NCBI GenBank assembly: GCA_905221605.1
Contig: CAJNDS010000380.1
Location: 192,001-256,000, forward strand
Direction: 5' to 3'
Origin: Symbiodinium natans
Taxonomy: Eukaryota; Sar; Dinophyceae; Suessiales; Symbiodiniaceae
Length of the DNA: 64,000 bases
Position 1 is the first letter of the stretch; every line of letters starts with the position of its first letter. Below the pieces are notes generated by a model. That model saw only the letters and a list, made by a program, of their open reading frames with translations, was not told where the DNA came from and did not search any database. Of this stretch, positions 1 to 11,229 are shown piece by piece. Position numbers and translations under genes: made by a program.

Positions 1-1540
1 GAAACGGGGCAATCACGCGCAAGATGGTGGCGCCATGGCCAGCATGGCCGCTTAGTGGAAGAGGCAGCCAAAAGGCTCAAGCTGTTTGAGGAACGTGTTT
101 CAGTTGTAATGTGACTAATGAGGTGAGAAGGGCATGCTTGCTGCCACAGTCTTGCTGCAGCCAGAGGTGGGCCGTGAGGAACTATAGGGCTCTCAGGATG
201 CAGAGTGTCTAGTTTCACCGCGTACCTTTACGGTTTTCTGGGTGTAAGCCTTGTAAGTCGTGCGTTTGTTTTGTTTTGTTGATGACGACCTCACAGCTTC
301 AAAGCTGGCACTTTTCTGAGCCGGCACTGCCAGTCACTGCCGGCCGGCAATGGCAACGTTTGAAAGGTGTGTCAGAGTTACAACGGGGGACGGGGGAAGC
401 AAGCAAGCTCGAGGGGGTGGTGAGCATGGCATAGCCGCGTAGGGCAACGGGTAGGCAACAAGTGAATATGCTTCCACTAGACTGATCTGAAATCCACCTT
501 CTTGGGCGAAGCAGCTGCAGATGCAATGACGTCGCCGGGGGACCCTGGCCACGGGGCATTCGCAAAGCAGGCCATTGGAAAAAAGATGCTTCTGCTGCTT
601 CCAGATTTGTTGTCAATCAACACATTCACATGGAGTGGCACTGTTTCCGCGGCGCAGGGTTTTCTCAGTTTTCTCCCAAACGTGGTTTTTCCCTGCACGC
701 AAAACAAAAGTTTGCTCAGCACGGACAGCACGGACAACCAGCCGGCCTTGCCTCAGCTTACCCGACACCCTATGCAGTGCTGGAGCTGCTATGTTCTGCT
801 ACCAGTTAATTTATGCCTTGGAAAAAAAACTGAAAACGGTGTTTCTCCCATCCATCTTCCGGAAGCACTCGCTCAAAACACTTCTGGGGTTTTGGTCCAA
901 AAAACGAGGTCTCGAACACTTCTTTCAACCCTAAACCCAGCCGGCAAGAAACTTAACATTGCAAGGGGGGAGGTGACCTAGTAATCCCACGCAATCCCTT
1001 AAGGCTCCCTCAGGTTCCTCAATCCGCCACCCTGAGCTTTTAGTTATCGCAGTACTTATCTGAAACACTGTGGCTGCACGCCCTGGAGGACGGGATTGAC
1101 GGATTCATTGACGGGCACAGCAACGTTTTCCAAAACCAGCAATGACTGCGCAACACAATTGCACGGGGACAAGGCGACAAGTTAAGACATGCGCTTCTGC
1201 GCTTCAATCTCCATGCCGTTTGCGACACGTGTCAGCGCGTTGTGTGGTATTGCCTGAACATGCCTGAACCGTCTAGCAGGATTCTGACCGATGTGAGCCA
1301 CACATCTTGGTAGAACACCGTAGCGTCTACCTGCGTTTACATTGCGTTTACGCAGCCAATGCCCGGAACCTCCGAGCTGGCAGCTGCAGGCTGCCTGGCA
1401 AGGCATTTTCGCACCCAGGGCCCAAGGTCTCTAATACTGCCTCCAATAGGCCTCGGGGTAACTCTTCCTCACTCTAGCAGTTTCCAGCGTGCATGTCGAC
1501 CCAGGAGAACGGCCCGTCTGAACGCCCTTCGTTCCGAGAT
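1..1540. other. No gene recognised
   Basis: Only short overlapping reading frames without family motifs or convincing splice sites. Contains isolated CCCTAAACCC-like telomere motif copies near 930. If the kinesin continues leftward this is its intron or 3' region. Confidence 0.4.
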
Positions 1541-1547
1541 TACTTAC

Positions 1548-1645
1548 CATGACGAGGCTGGAGCCGAGTCTCCTCCGTGATATCTATCCCTAGAGGCAAT
1601 CGTAGAATCATCCAGCTCCGCATTGGACAACTTGATGGTGGCTGC
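1548..1645 (-). CDS. Candidate coding exon, unknown protein
   Basis: Open minus-strand frame reading TIKLSNAELDDSTIASRD and ending AASS-like at a perfect GTAAGT donor (1547). Acceptor candidates are the CAAAG and GCAG steps near 1642-1650. It could be a later exon of the kinesin gene, which runs in this direction, but carries no diagnostic motif. Confidence 0.35.
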
Positions 1646-1811
1646 TGCTTTGCAGGATCAAACCATAAGCGAAGAGTGCCAGATCATCATGATGCGTTGC
1701 ATTCCGAGGAGACTCCATTAGCCTCTTCATGATTAATGTGTTCATTCCGCGTCCTTGGTTGACATCTTTAGATTCAGCTTCCGGAAAGGAAAGGTAATCA
1801 CCTGTACTCAC

Positions 1812-1850
1812 CTTGTTTTGGCTCGCAAGCAGGGCATCGGAATCTTCGCT
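1812..1850 (-). CDS. Candidate short coding exon
   Basis: Reads SEDSDALLASQNK up to a strong GTGAGT donor at 1811. The phase does not fit directly onto the candidate exon at 1548-1645. No family recognised. Confidence 0.25.
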
Positions 1851-2470
1851 CAATTTGCCTCAATCTCTGACTAGAGTCGAGCTTGGCCTGGAATGTCGCT
1901 GTCGCCCTGTTTCTGAGGGCCCCTCCGAAAGGTGTCGCTCCAGGAACATCAAAGGCTTCTGTTCACACAACCTTTTGGGCGTGGGGAAAATCATGTTTTG
2001 CATGTGCCAAATCTCAAAGTGTCTAACTTATAACATCCAAAAACAACTGCAATAGCAACTTCTCCAGCGTTTGGTTGCGCAATGTTTATCTCACTCGATT
2101 CCTCACTTCTTCGGAATCTTACAACAGCAAATTAAAACAGCAAAAATAACCTGTGTCTTCTTGCAGTTCTCCAAAACAAGACAAAACTTGCTGGCGTGAC
2201 TTGGAATGGTACAGTCCATCGGCCAAGCCCACACTAGACATGGCAATGCCAACCTGCTCAAGAAGCAGTTGCTGGAAGATTGGAAGACAGAGAAAGAGAT
2301 TTCCGACCAGATGCGGGGATCTTGTGGAAAGATTTGTCTCCGTTTGGCTTGACTTCTGCACGAGCGTCCTCTTTGATTAGATCGGCTTCTGTGCACCTAG
2401 CATGCGACAGAAACGCCCCGTCGTTGTGCCCTTTGGCGGACCCTCTCAGACATCGCACGCCTTAGCCGAC

Positions 2471-2570
2471 CTCTGCAGCACCACAAATCCTGTGCATGTG
2501 AGCTGTGCCTTCGTAGGTTCGCCGCTGCACCGACAGGGAGAGGACAAAAACAGTGTGAGCTCGAGTGGAC
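2471..2570 (-). CDS. Kinesin exon: switch I (STRAH)
   Basis: Acceptor GCTCTGGCAG, then STRAHTVFVLSL, the kinesin switch I motif with T and A replacing S and S of SSRSH (A at the fourth position is common in the family). One leading base completes the codon left open at 6018. The 3' edge is uncertain; GTCGGC at 2470 is one candidate donor and the frame closes soon after. Confidence 0.7.
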
Positions 2571-5500
2571 CTGCCAGAGCAAGCACGTTGGTACCTATGG
2601 TAAGGAAGATCTTTGGATACTGAGGTCCGCAATCATCTAGAGTCTCTATAGTCTCTGTGCGTGTACTTGCGAATACTCCAAACCCACGCAGGTAAAATGA
2701 AGTCAAGTATTCAGTCAGTCGTATATGTTGTATAGAGCAAAGGCACGTGTTGAAGTTTGGTGGGAATTCATCCGAATTGTAGCAGCATGGGCAGCATGGC
2801 TGTGCAAATTGAAGAATGCGGCTAGGCTTAAGAAACTTGAAGCCTAGCATTTCAAGGATTCTCGGTTTTGCTAGGGTAAGATCAGCAGCAAAGGAAGGCA
2901 GAGGAGAGGTGAATCAAACTTACGGATCGTTAACTAAGGCACATCAAAGGTAATAAATACCAAGGCAAAACATGCAGACACAAAGCCAAGCGAAATTCAA
3001 AACGAAAACATGACACAAAAATGTTGCAGAAGTCAAAGGCCAGGCAAAGGCCAGCACACACCACAGGAGCCTCAGGTAGCCTTAGCATAGAACTGACAGA
3101 GTGCACCGAATCAACAGCGTTTCAAGTTTCAACTCTATCCTTGGCGCGAAGCGTCTCAAGGGGTCTGTGTCTGCGCAGGTGACAGACATGCCAGGCTTGT
3201 TGGCTCTTCAAGGTTTAGATTCTTAGAGTCTCAGGGACTACTGACTACTGACTAGTGCCTACAATCTTTGCAGAGAGAGCAGTGGCTACAATGTACACAG
3301 GAAAACAAGGCTGTCACAAGTCTGAGCTTGCTAACAGACAATCGTAGCTCTGGCAGCCTGGCACCTGCTGACTTGCTGGCCGAGCAACCTAGTACATCAC
3401 AGCAACTGGCGACATCCGGGCCCAGGCATGCCCAGGCCATATCGAACCCTCCTAAGAAGACCTGACACACCTGATCACACCTGTCTGATTTGTTTCAGGG
3501 AGGCTCTGCGGCCTTTCAGGCCACGATTGCAGTGTGCTGTGCAGCACAGGATGCAAACCGGCAGAGTTTCTTCCTTTGAAAGCGCTGCATGCGAGCCTGG
3601 TACTAGCATACCGCGGGAGGAGGACATAATTACTCAACAGCTGCACCATGTCACCATGTTGGGATGAGCCGAGTGCGGGACTTATACCACTCAGACGTAC
3701 CCGACTGAAGCTTGCGATATGCGAGTGAAACAGCGCTGCTCAGAAACTGCCTGTTTTGCGGACAACACACGCTTCCCACTGGCAAAAGACTGATTCAATG
3801 TCGGCCGGGAGAGGGAATCGCCCTCCTGCGTTGGAAGTCAGCATGTCATGGACCCAAGCTTGCATGATCTCAGATGTTGCAGGGCCATTTGCGTACTCTG
3901 GCTCCCTCCCGACTTGCAAGTCCTCAATAAAGTAGAGACCACCAGAGCGTAAAGCAGGCCAGAGGGTATCAAACGTCACCTTGATATGCTTGTTTCTGTG
4001 ACTGCCGTCATCTATAATCACGTCAAAATTTCCACCGCTGGCCACCACCCATTCCTGCACTATGGTTGCATCTCCCTGGTCTCCTGTCAGAGTATTGATC
4101 CCCTCAAGGTGTCCAGCCCGAACTTCTGCTTTCAAGCATTTTTCCATCCACTCCGCCACCCAGATTTCGCTGCTGGGAAAGAGCTTTCTCCACATCTTTA
4201 TACTTCCACTAGGACCCGTGGACATTCCACAGCCAAGGCCAATTTCGAGCATTTTGGCCTGCGGGTGAGCCTGCATGAATGGGAACAGAAAGGTGCCGTA
4301 CATTACCTGATAGCGGTGGGTCGTCACTTTGTCGATGTCTTGTGGCATGCGTCGTGCTGCAGTGTCAAAAGAGCGAATCGTGTGAGCAACAAAGCTGCCG
4401 CTGCTGTCAACTTCATGATAGCAGACTTGCTTCCGGACCATGCATGCCTTTGGTTGACAGTAGACCGATTCTATGCCGCTTGGCAGGCCATTGCTGTCTC
4501 CAGGTACATGAATCAAGAGTTTCTCAATCCATCGCTCAATGTTTGTGGACATACCGGCATTGCCGTCGGCAATTTCCATGAAATACATTCCGCCGGGCCT
4601 CAGAACTGGCCACAGGCTATTAAACATGGTCTCCGTAGGAATATCCTGAGCGCTGTGGTCATGGATAATCACATGAAGATCACCCGGAATGGATTGCAGC
4701 CACGTCTGAAGTGTAGCTTGCTTGCTTTGATCTGCAGCCGCTCTCAGAAAGTGTGCGCTTTTCGGTGACTCCTTCACACAGGTAGCATCGAAGTTTGCCT
4801 CCCAAAGGCTTGCCATGGGAAACAGCTTCCTCCACAGTGCAATGCTGGCATCAGGACTGGTTCCGGGATTGCAGCCGGTGCCAACTGTGAGCAAGCTTGG
4901 GGCAGGGTGAGTTTGCATGAACGGCACCAAGAAGGTACCATACATGATGTGTAACCCGCGAGAAGACAATTTGGCCGCGGCCGTGAGTTGTTTCTCTGAC
5001 TCCAAGATGGACTGAATGCTCGCCTGCCTTGGCAGCAGCCTTTCCCATGCCAGGGGTCCGGCCGGGCCACTTCCACTGGCACGAAGGGCTCCAAGGAACG
5101 ATGGAGCTGTGCAGGCATGGTAGGCCTCAAAAGATGCACTCGCATTACCTGCAACTCTGTTCCAAATGCCGTAGAGAGCCACAATCGCAAGTGTGGCTAG
5201 CACCAGCCGCGGCCTCTGGCGGCAAGACACCCACCATGAGCGCATGCGAACACATTGCATGCATTCCATATGGGTCTACTGAAGGTATTGCCAATGTGTA
5301 TGTTGTAGCTTCGACGGTGAACCAGTTTCCAACCATGCTGAATGTTGGACGGAGTCCAGTTTGACATGTTCCTTTTGTGGGTCGACCTGTCTTTAACACC
5401 CGAACAACACGAATGCTTGATTGAATCCAGCTTTCGGCAAAATGGCTGAATCGGCTATACTGAAGCTTCGACAACATAGCAATTCCGCTCACTCCAAAGG

Positions 5501-8500
5501 GCATCAAAGGCCACAGGTACAGTCGGGTATGGAGCTGTCAAACTTTTCAAGCGGAGATGATAACATGATGCAAAAGGTAAGCCTATGACGGAAACTTCCC
5601 AGTGCAAGCCTCGGCGGTGAAACATGCAGGACACGTCTATTTTGCAGAGGGAAAAGAAAAGTCCACATGCCCAGCTATTGCTGAAAATTGCCCTTGTCCT
5701 TTGCAGCAAAACAGTATACTACCTGGGCCATCATGTGCCATACCAGTGCAGGACCTCATATTGCATGCGGGGAGTCGTAAGATGTCCTAAGCACCTCAGC
5801 ACTGTCCATCCAACCACAATGGACCTCGTCCCCGAAAAGCATGCAGCTGCTGCACTCCCCCTGGAACTCAAGTACTATAGCATATGAACTTCCTGCCTTT
5901 CCTACCAGACGTGCAGACTGCACAGGTTTAAGAAGCCCTTTCCCCACAGCTAACCCCTGCAGCTCGAGGGGGACTAAGCTTATGGAAAACAGCGGTTTGG
6001 CCCTGATTGGTTTCTGCCTCTCGTTCATCGCTGTGGCGGCACGGCGCTTTGCCACTTCGCCTTGCTGCAGAAGCTCATAAACTTCTTCCAGAGACCTCGG
6101 CAAAGTCAAAATAAGTGGCCGACATTCATGCGTGTCCATGCTCGGTGGTGTGCAACCTGTCACGTGGTTTGATGAGAAGTAGCTTTTGACGGGATGTTTC
6201 ACTTGCTTCGCTGGGCCGGGTCGCGACTTGCAGGACAGGGCATCAGTTGTAGCTGAACCAAGCACGCACTTTCAAGGTCTTGATGTACATAAAGCCTTTG
6301 AGGACCAGCATCGAGTGATTTCCAGTATGGCCACAAGATCACTCTGATATGGCATGTTGAACATTGTTGACATCATGTAGGCACGAGAAAGCTTTCAATC
6401 TTTCCCTGCATCGACGAGCTCAGAGCCCAGGCGCCGAGGTTTCAGAGAGCTTGGGTCTAGTGTTTTTGGGCTTTTTGGCTTTCAGGGTTTAGGGTGTAAT
6501 TAGCTTGTAGGATCATGTACGGTTATGGAGTATAGCATTCAATCAGAAGCGCTCGCACAGCGGTGCGCGACGGCAGGCAACACCGAGACGCACACTCGAT
6601 GTGGTACTCTGTGTGGCCATCCAGGACATACCTTCAAATCAACGACATGCATCACATTATCACCGATTCTCATTCACCCCATCGCTATCTTTTAGGTGAT
6701 GGCCGGGATATCCTGCTGCAGCATCATCTTGGCTGACTATTCGAGTGACGGCCAGATGTAAGTTGGCTGCTGCGAGATGTATCTTGTTGGGGCATTCACC
6801 CTACCACTCCCTAAGTCTAAGTCTGCCCATACTTCTAAATTTCAAACACAGGGCCTGTGCCCAACGCGGTCGGTGGCACGGACTGCTGCATAGCGGCCTT
6901 GCCGGCCTTGTCCCACAACCTGCACACGGGGATGCTGCGTGGTGCTGGAACATAAGGGGCTGCACTGCGCTCTGTTGTCTGTAGGAAACGTGTTGGGCTC
7001 CACGGAGGCCTTGCTTGGACCAACAATCGCAAAAGAAACATTGCTGCCACTGCTGACGGTCAGTGCCTGGCCCTCACGCAGGAGATCCGAGACCTCCACA
7101 TCTGATGCGCACATGGGTACAGCTACAGGTAGCCAGTCGAGTATCTCACCCTACTTTCTGGATGAAACTCTAACATGCAGCTGCCGGCAATCAGCAAAAC
7201 ATGCCTGGTGTTCTGCAGGCTGCTGGTACTTATGCGCTGCAAAAGCGGCACGGACAGGTGGCATAACCCGCAGAGGTCCGGAGGAAAATTTCAACTATCT
7301 TAACTGCAGGGTGCCAGATGCAGGGGTTCACTGTACGAGACCAAGATCTTCGCTTTTCCCCACGGGGCTCTGTCTGAAACTTCTTGCCTCACTGCCGAAC
7401 AGCTCGACATAGCTTGCAGACAGGTGGACCTGAAGCGGTTCTCTGTAGCAGTATCAACGATTCAGCTACTCCACAAAGCATCTCGCAAAAGCACCGTCAT
7501 GACGGTCAAGCGTTCAGGAATCAAGCTGCGACTCGCTGTCAGCTCAAACACCAGTTGCTCAGAGCGCTCTCAGCTACGACAGCTACGACCCCTTTACCAC
7601 TGCAACCCCGTGACTTTCAATACTCAGTTGCCGCCAGGGCCACCAGGGTCTTATCTTTGACAGGATAATTACAGTTCGTCCGGACCCTTGGCGTCTCAAT
7701 ACTTCGACCTTTAGAAGGTTCCACCAAGCACAATGGCATAACATATCATAGTAACTGCGACTTGCAAAGTCTTACGAGCATCATCACGCACCGTCTTGCC
7801 AGGCTTGGTGGGTTCTACTAATGTGGGTATGTGAACCCAATCGGGTCATGTTGACGGTCGGGCTTAGTCCCCCATTTTCCGTTGATACTGTCAATGCTAG
7901 GCTCCGGCCTCAACACCTCGCTGGCGCCAGGTCTCCACTGTCTGCAAGACCTGCTCACGGATGCTGCTCTCATTCTGGGTCACACAGCTTGCCGTATCTA
8001 CATATTGGCCATAGGAGGTTGCCAGACCCCATGTGCTGGATCAAAATTCGCGAGGACTCACCGTCTTTCGCAATCATGGCAATCCTGCTCGTGTGCGGAC
8101 CACTCAAGCACCTTAACACAGACTTTTTCGGAGCATTGGACCATATTGGACCACCCAATTTTCCAGGTACGGCAACGGCTCACATACGAGTCGGCAAGCA
8201 TGCTGTCAACAAAGTAAATAAGAAACACATACAACTGCGTGTATATACACATATATATATATGTATATGTCAAAGAACCACTTGTGCCTGCCAAGCAAAT
8301 AGCTTCGCTTAGCGAAGGAATCGAACACATACCTTTCAAGATCCCTTTCCATGGCAGGACCTCGGCGCAGGTTCTGGGCACCAAACCTCAGCTTCTTGTC
8401 AAGAATCTGTTACGCAACTTCTGGCAGGGGCTTGTACAGCAACATGTGAGCCTGACAGTTTGTTGGACTGCGACTTTGCTGAGATATGCAGGCTTCGTGC

Positions 8501-10777
8501 CAACTAATATATGAAATTCAAACGCTCTTCTAATGAGATGGTTTTCTTTAGCAGTCCGCTGCTTCGTGGCAAGAACATCGTACCTTTCCTTTCCAAGCGC
8601 TTTAGATGGTTGGGTTCCAGAAACTCCGTCCGAACTTGTGCAAGTACAGAGGAGGTTCCAGAAACTCCGTCCGAACTTGTGCAGGTACAGAGCACGCAGC
8701 CTGCAGGCCAACACTAGTGACATCAGGCGAATAGATGTGGTGTTGACATCAGCTTTAAGCATGCGGCATGAGTGCTTGTCTCTAGTGCAATGCGATTATT
8801 GTTGCTTCGGGGCATGCGGTGCATCCAGGATTTTCTGAGCTCGGAGCCCTGTAAGTCTGACGATGTTGCGGCCAGCAAATTCTGTGGCCTTGCGATCAGC
8901 CGGCTTGGCTCACCGGAAGAGCAAGGACCAACTAGGATAAAGATACCTAGTACTCATACACAACATGATGAGGAGTTCGGGTGAAGATGGCAAGATTCAG
9001 ACGCAGAATGACGAGGAGCTAGTACAATGATGCCAAGATTCATACCCAGAATTCCGAGGAAAAAGCAATAGCACGTATTGGTACAAGGCACTTTTTCATC
9101 TATGCCAAATCATTCTGTTTGCGCCCTCGGTTGCTGCAGTATTCAAGGAAGAGTGGAAAGACTGTAGTGACACTGTAGTGAAATGCAGTGAAGCTTTGGC
9201 ATGCTCGTTGCGCACATGGTTGGCTTGGATATCCTCTGAAAGCAGGTTGTACATTCTCTCAATCGACCGTGGTTGTCAAGTATGCGGCCAAGATGCGCCA
9301 ACTCATGATGCTCAAATCAGCGATGGTAGATGCGACGCAGTCCAACGCCCTTTATAAACAAAACCTGTGATAGGAAAAGACGATGTCGGGAATTGTCGGG
9401 ACGTGCATGCATGAAAGCAATACTTGCCGGATGGACGGCCCGAACATTGTGTGGGTCTTGCCGCTCGCTGTCTGCCCGTAGCAGATGATGCTTGCACCTT
9501 GACTCATTGTTGGTCATCTTGAGGGAGGACAGCTCTTGGGCCAATGGGTCCGGTGACCGCCCGCAAGCAACTTGGCGCCATGCTCGTGCCGTTCAGAAAC
9601 TCCATTACCTTGTGTGCAGTCACTGCTTCAGAAGTCTTGTGCTTGAAAACCCTTCTGACCATCTAAAGAGGACAGTATGTTGCTGCCTCTGCTGCAATGT
9701 AGGAGAATGCATATCACAAAGCAAGACAAATAAGGCATGCTGCATCGTGTACTCCACACCTTTTACCAGCTCATGCGCAAGTGTTGCTCTAGCTGTCCTT
9801 CAGGACCAAAACAAGCATATGGTAAGTAAACATGCTCAGTGAAATGCACCGAGAGATTGCATAAGTCCGACTAAATCGAAGAAATCACCTGATTTTCTGA
9901 GAACCGAAGATTGAAGATTGCAAAGAAGGTCTCTCACTCGCTCTCTCTTCCTTCCTTGCAGCGCTCATGGCCGCCCTCCTGTAGGAGGCGAGCCGCCCGA
10001 AGGCGAGCGTCCAACCGAGTCGGTTAGTGGCTCTCTTCTTCTTCTTCTTCTTCTTCTTCTTCTTCTTCTGCGCAAGTGAGCTCTCTCTGTCTCTCTCTCT
10101 CTCTCTCTCTGTGTCTCTGGAATCTTGAATCTTCAGCCCTTAAGTCTTCAATTTCAGAAGAATCCCAACTTACCTTTTGTTTGGTTTTTGTGTTGCAGAT
10201 GGCAGTTCAACTCACTGGCGGCGTGAGCTGAAGCACAGGTCCTCAGCCCCAAATTCTGAACCCTCAACCCAGCTCCGCACAGGAGCAGAAACAGGGCCGA
10301 AAACGGTGGATCAATGGGGGTGTCTCTCTCTCTCTCTCTCGATAAAAATTGTATGTATGACAATGTGTGTGGGTGTGCTGAAAAAAGCACCCAGCTGCTA
10401 CCTCAGCATCAGCTGTGATTGCTGTACGACTGCAGTCTCCAACGCTGCTTGGGGCCGTGCCAGGCGCCGTGCCGATCCTGTGAAGACGTCTGCCTGTGCA
10501 GATCGCTCACCTTGCTCGCATGGAGCTGGGGTTCCGGAACGTCGAAAGCTGCTGATGGTTGCTCATGTGGCACGGCACCAGCTCCCATTTACACAGATTT
10601 ACACGGTGAGTGTCCACGGACTGGCGAGAAGAGGCTCGGCACCACAGCGCAGCATGTGATAGTGAGCTACCCATGCTGTGACCTGCAGTACCTCTTTCTG
10701 GGGATTCCAGCCGAAGACGCGATCAAACGTGTACTCGCGAAGCCTGGGTGCAGTGTTGGACAGCTTGGCCCGTGCGG
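2471..10777 (-). CDS. Kinesin motor protein, multi-exon gene, partial
   Basis: Microtubule motor domain reconstructed from five minus-strand exons at 10692-10777, 9424-9498, 7004-7101, 6018-6095 and 2471-2570. In order they carry the family's landmarks: the FDRVF element before the ATP site, the P-loop GQTASGKT, a VSDLL segment after the expected asparagine, the SLEEVYELLQQG...TAMNE segment, and a switch I variant STRAH in place of SSRSH. Order and spacing match a kinesin head, and the reading phases of the 6018 and 2570 ends agree (phase 2). The N-terminal strand, a few linking exons and everything from switch II (DLAGSE) on were not found; the 3' part may lie beyond position 1. The methyltransferase gene at 3740-5269 sits in the intron between the last two exons. 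The kinesin subfamily cannot be assigned. Kinesin identity is fairly secure; exact exon edges are not. Confidence 0.75.
2600..3739. other. Intron sequence, no gene recognised
   Basis: Lies between the kinesin switch I exon and the nested methyltransferase gene. I see no coding segment, repeat array or RNA gene in it. Confidence 0.4.
3740..5269 (-). CDS. Membrane-anchored protein with two methyltransferase-like domains
   Basis: Intact 509-residue intronless frame. A short basic N-terminus is followed by a hydrophobic segment (about residues 21-36), suggesting a type II membrane protein of the secretory system. The rest is an internal duplication: MYGTFLVPFMQTHP at about 109-122 is repeated as MYGTFLFPFMQAHP at about 323-336. 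The second copy has a good SAM-binding motif, LEIGLGCG (about 341-348), an acidic IIDDGSH (about 418-424) and FIED (about 447-450), as in Rossmann-fold methyltransferases related to macrocin/MycE-type O-methyltransferases. In the first copy these read LTVGTGCNPG and IIHDHSA, so it is probably catalytically weak or dead. Substrate unknown. It lies on the same strand inside the large kinesin intron (2571-6017), so it may be a retroposed or independently transcribed nested gene. The first ATG is used; a later start would remove the anchor. Confidence 0.8.
   Translation of the reverse strand: MECMQCVRMRSWWVSCRQRPRLVLATLAIVALYGIWNRVAGNASASFEAYHACTAPSFLGALRASGSGPAGPLAWERLLPRQASIQSILESEKQLTAAAKLSSRGLHIMYGTFLVPFMQTHPAPSLLTVGTGCNPGTSPDASIALWRKLFPMASLWEANFDATCVKESPKSAHFLRAAADQSKQATLQTWLQSIPGDLHVIIHDHSAQDIPTETMFNSLWPVLRPGGMYFMEIADGNAGMSTNIERWIEKLLIHVPGDSNGLPSGIESVYCQPKACMVRKQVCYHEVDSSGSFVAHTIRSFDTAARRMPQDIDKVTTHRYQVMYGTFLFPFMQAHPQAKMLEIGLGCGMSTGPSGSIKMWRKLFPSSEIWVAEWMEKCLKAEVRAGHLEGINTLTGDQGDATIVQEWVVASGGNFDVIIDDGSHRNKHIKVTFDTLWPALRSGGLYFIEDLQVGREPEYANGPATSEIMQAWVHDMLTSNAGGRFPLPADIESVFCQWEACVVRKTGSF
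5270..6017. other. Kinesin intron upstream of nested gene
   Basis: Would contain the promoter or trans-splicing acceptor of the methyltransferase gene. No spliced-leader relict is visible just upstream of its ATG. Nothing else recognised. Confidence 0.35.
6018..6095 (-). CDS. Kinesin exon: pre-switch I helix
   Basis: Reads SLEEVYELLQQGEVAKRR then AATAMNE, the classic kinesin helix before the SSRSH box. The acceptor is TTTGCCGAG. The exon ends NE plus AG at a GC donor (GCAGAA), so the next exon must supply one base; the exon at 2570 does this and continues STRAH. Confidence 0.75.
7004..7101 (-). CDS. Kinesin exon: VSDLL segment
   Basis: Open frame reading VEVSDLLREGQALTV then VSFAIVGPS. It corresponds to the kinesin region 'EIYNExxxDLL ... 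V.G' between the P-loop and the exon that ends at the switch I region. The acceptor (GCGCATCAG) leaves two bases that would complete an asparagine codon if the previous exon ended in A. The donor is uncertain: GTGGAG at 7003, or GTTTCC about 17 bases further, which would match the phase of the next exon. Confidence 0.5.
7102..9423. other. Kinesin intron with small repeats
   Basis: About 2.3 kb between the P-loop and VSDLL exons. It should hold one or more undetected kinesin exons (the EIYN region). Contains a short TA-rich tract near 8248-8266 and a 41 bp tandem duplication at 8613-8694. Confidence 0.35.
8613..8694. repeat. 41 bp tandem duplication
   Basis: Two near-identical copies starting with GGTTCCAGAAACTCC at 8613 and 8654, differing at about one or two positions. 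Each copy ends in a GTACAGAG-like step. Confidence 0.85.
9424..9498 (-). CDS. Kinesin exon: P-loop
   Basis: Reads GASIICYGQTASGKTHTM followed by FGP, an almost canonical kinesin nucleotide-binding loop (YGQTxSGKTxTM). This is the strongest single piece of evidence for the kinesin. The donor is either CAA followed by GTATTG, or a GC donor (GCAAGT) three bases earlier. The acceptor is GAGTCAAG. Confidence 0.85.
10034..10120. repeat. CTT and CT microsatellites
   Basis: A run of CTT units (about 10034-10069) is followed by an interrupted CT run (about 10081-10120). A second short CT run lies at about 10322-10341. Confidence 0.9.
10692..10777 (-). CDS. Kinesin exon: FDRVF segment
   Basis: Reads LREYTFDRVFGWNPQKE at its end, the conserved stretch shortly before the kinesin ATP-binding loop. 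Acceptor is TGTGTGCAG; donor is GAG followed by GTACTG. Reading frame is open across the whole exon, with a stop just upstream on the far side of the acceptor. Confidence 0.7.
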
Positions 10778-11160
10778 CTGCACACAATCACTGGCAAGCT
10801 GGATGCCATTTGCCAAGGTGGCCACCCGCTCTGCTTGGTGAGGGCGAGCAAAGACGCTTTCTCCTAAAGTATGGAGAATGGTTCTACTGTTGACCCGGCA
10901 CCATGGGAAGGGCCTCTGCCAGCTTCTACAACAGGCCCTGCAGATTCATATAGATTCATCCATATCCATGGCAGTACAGGCCTCTAGGGGTTCTGGTACG
11001 GGCCCTATGTGGCTGTAAAGGCGAAGCACTACGGAACAAGCAAGATCCATGACAAGTGACCGACGTGTGCCGGCAAGCCTTTCGCTCGAAGGCCACTCGA
11101 CATCACTCGAGGAAATGATGCAACAGCTGCAAACAAAGGAATGGCTGTCAAATTACGTAC

Positions 11161-11225
11161 TCAGAGCTGTCGGCTGCCGCCTCTTGGACCGACAAGATCG
11201 AACAGCGAGCATCTGCCATGTCCTC
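11161..11225 (-). CDS. Candidate coding exon, possibly kinesin N-terminal
   Basis: Reads EDMADARCSILSVQEAA and ends at a GTACGT donor; acceptor is GGTCAG. It lies just upstream of the first recognised kinesin exon in transcript order, so it may belong to that gene, but it carries no motif to prove it. Confidence 0.3.
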
Positions 11226-11229
11226 CTGA

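Noticed and set aside
61-82. Spliced-leader-like sequence (CAGCCAAAAGGCTCAAG)
   Set aside because: It resembles the dinoflagellate spliced leader end but differs in the central T run and lies on the plus strand without an adjacent gene; probably chance.
3986-4768. Plus-strand 260-codon frame antisense to the methyltransferase
   Set aside because: A shadow of the opposite-strand gene; composition follows from its codon bias.
8310-8345. T-loop-like GTTCGATTCC on the minus strand
   Set aside because: The flanking bases do not form a T stem and no other tRNA arms are present.
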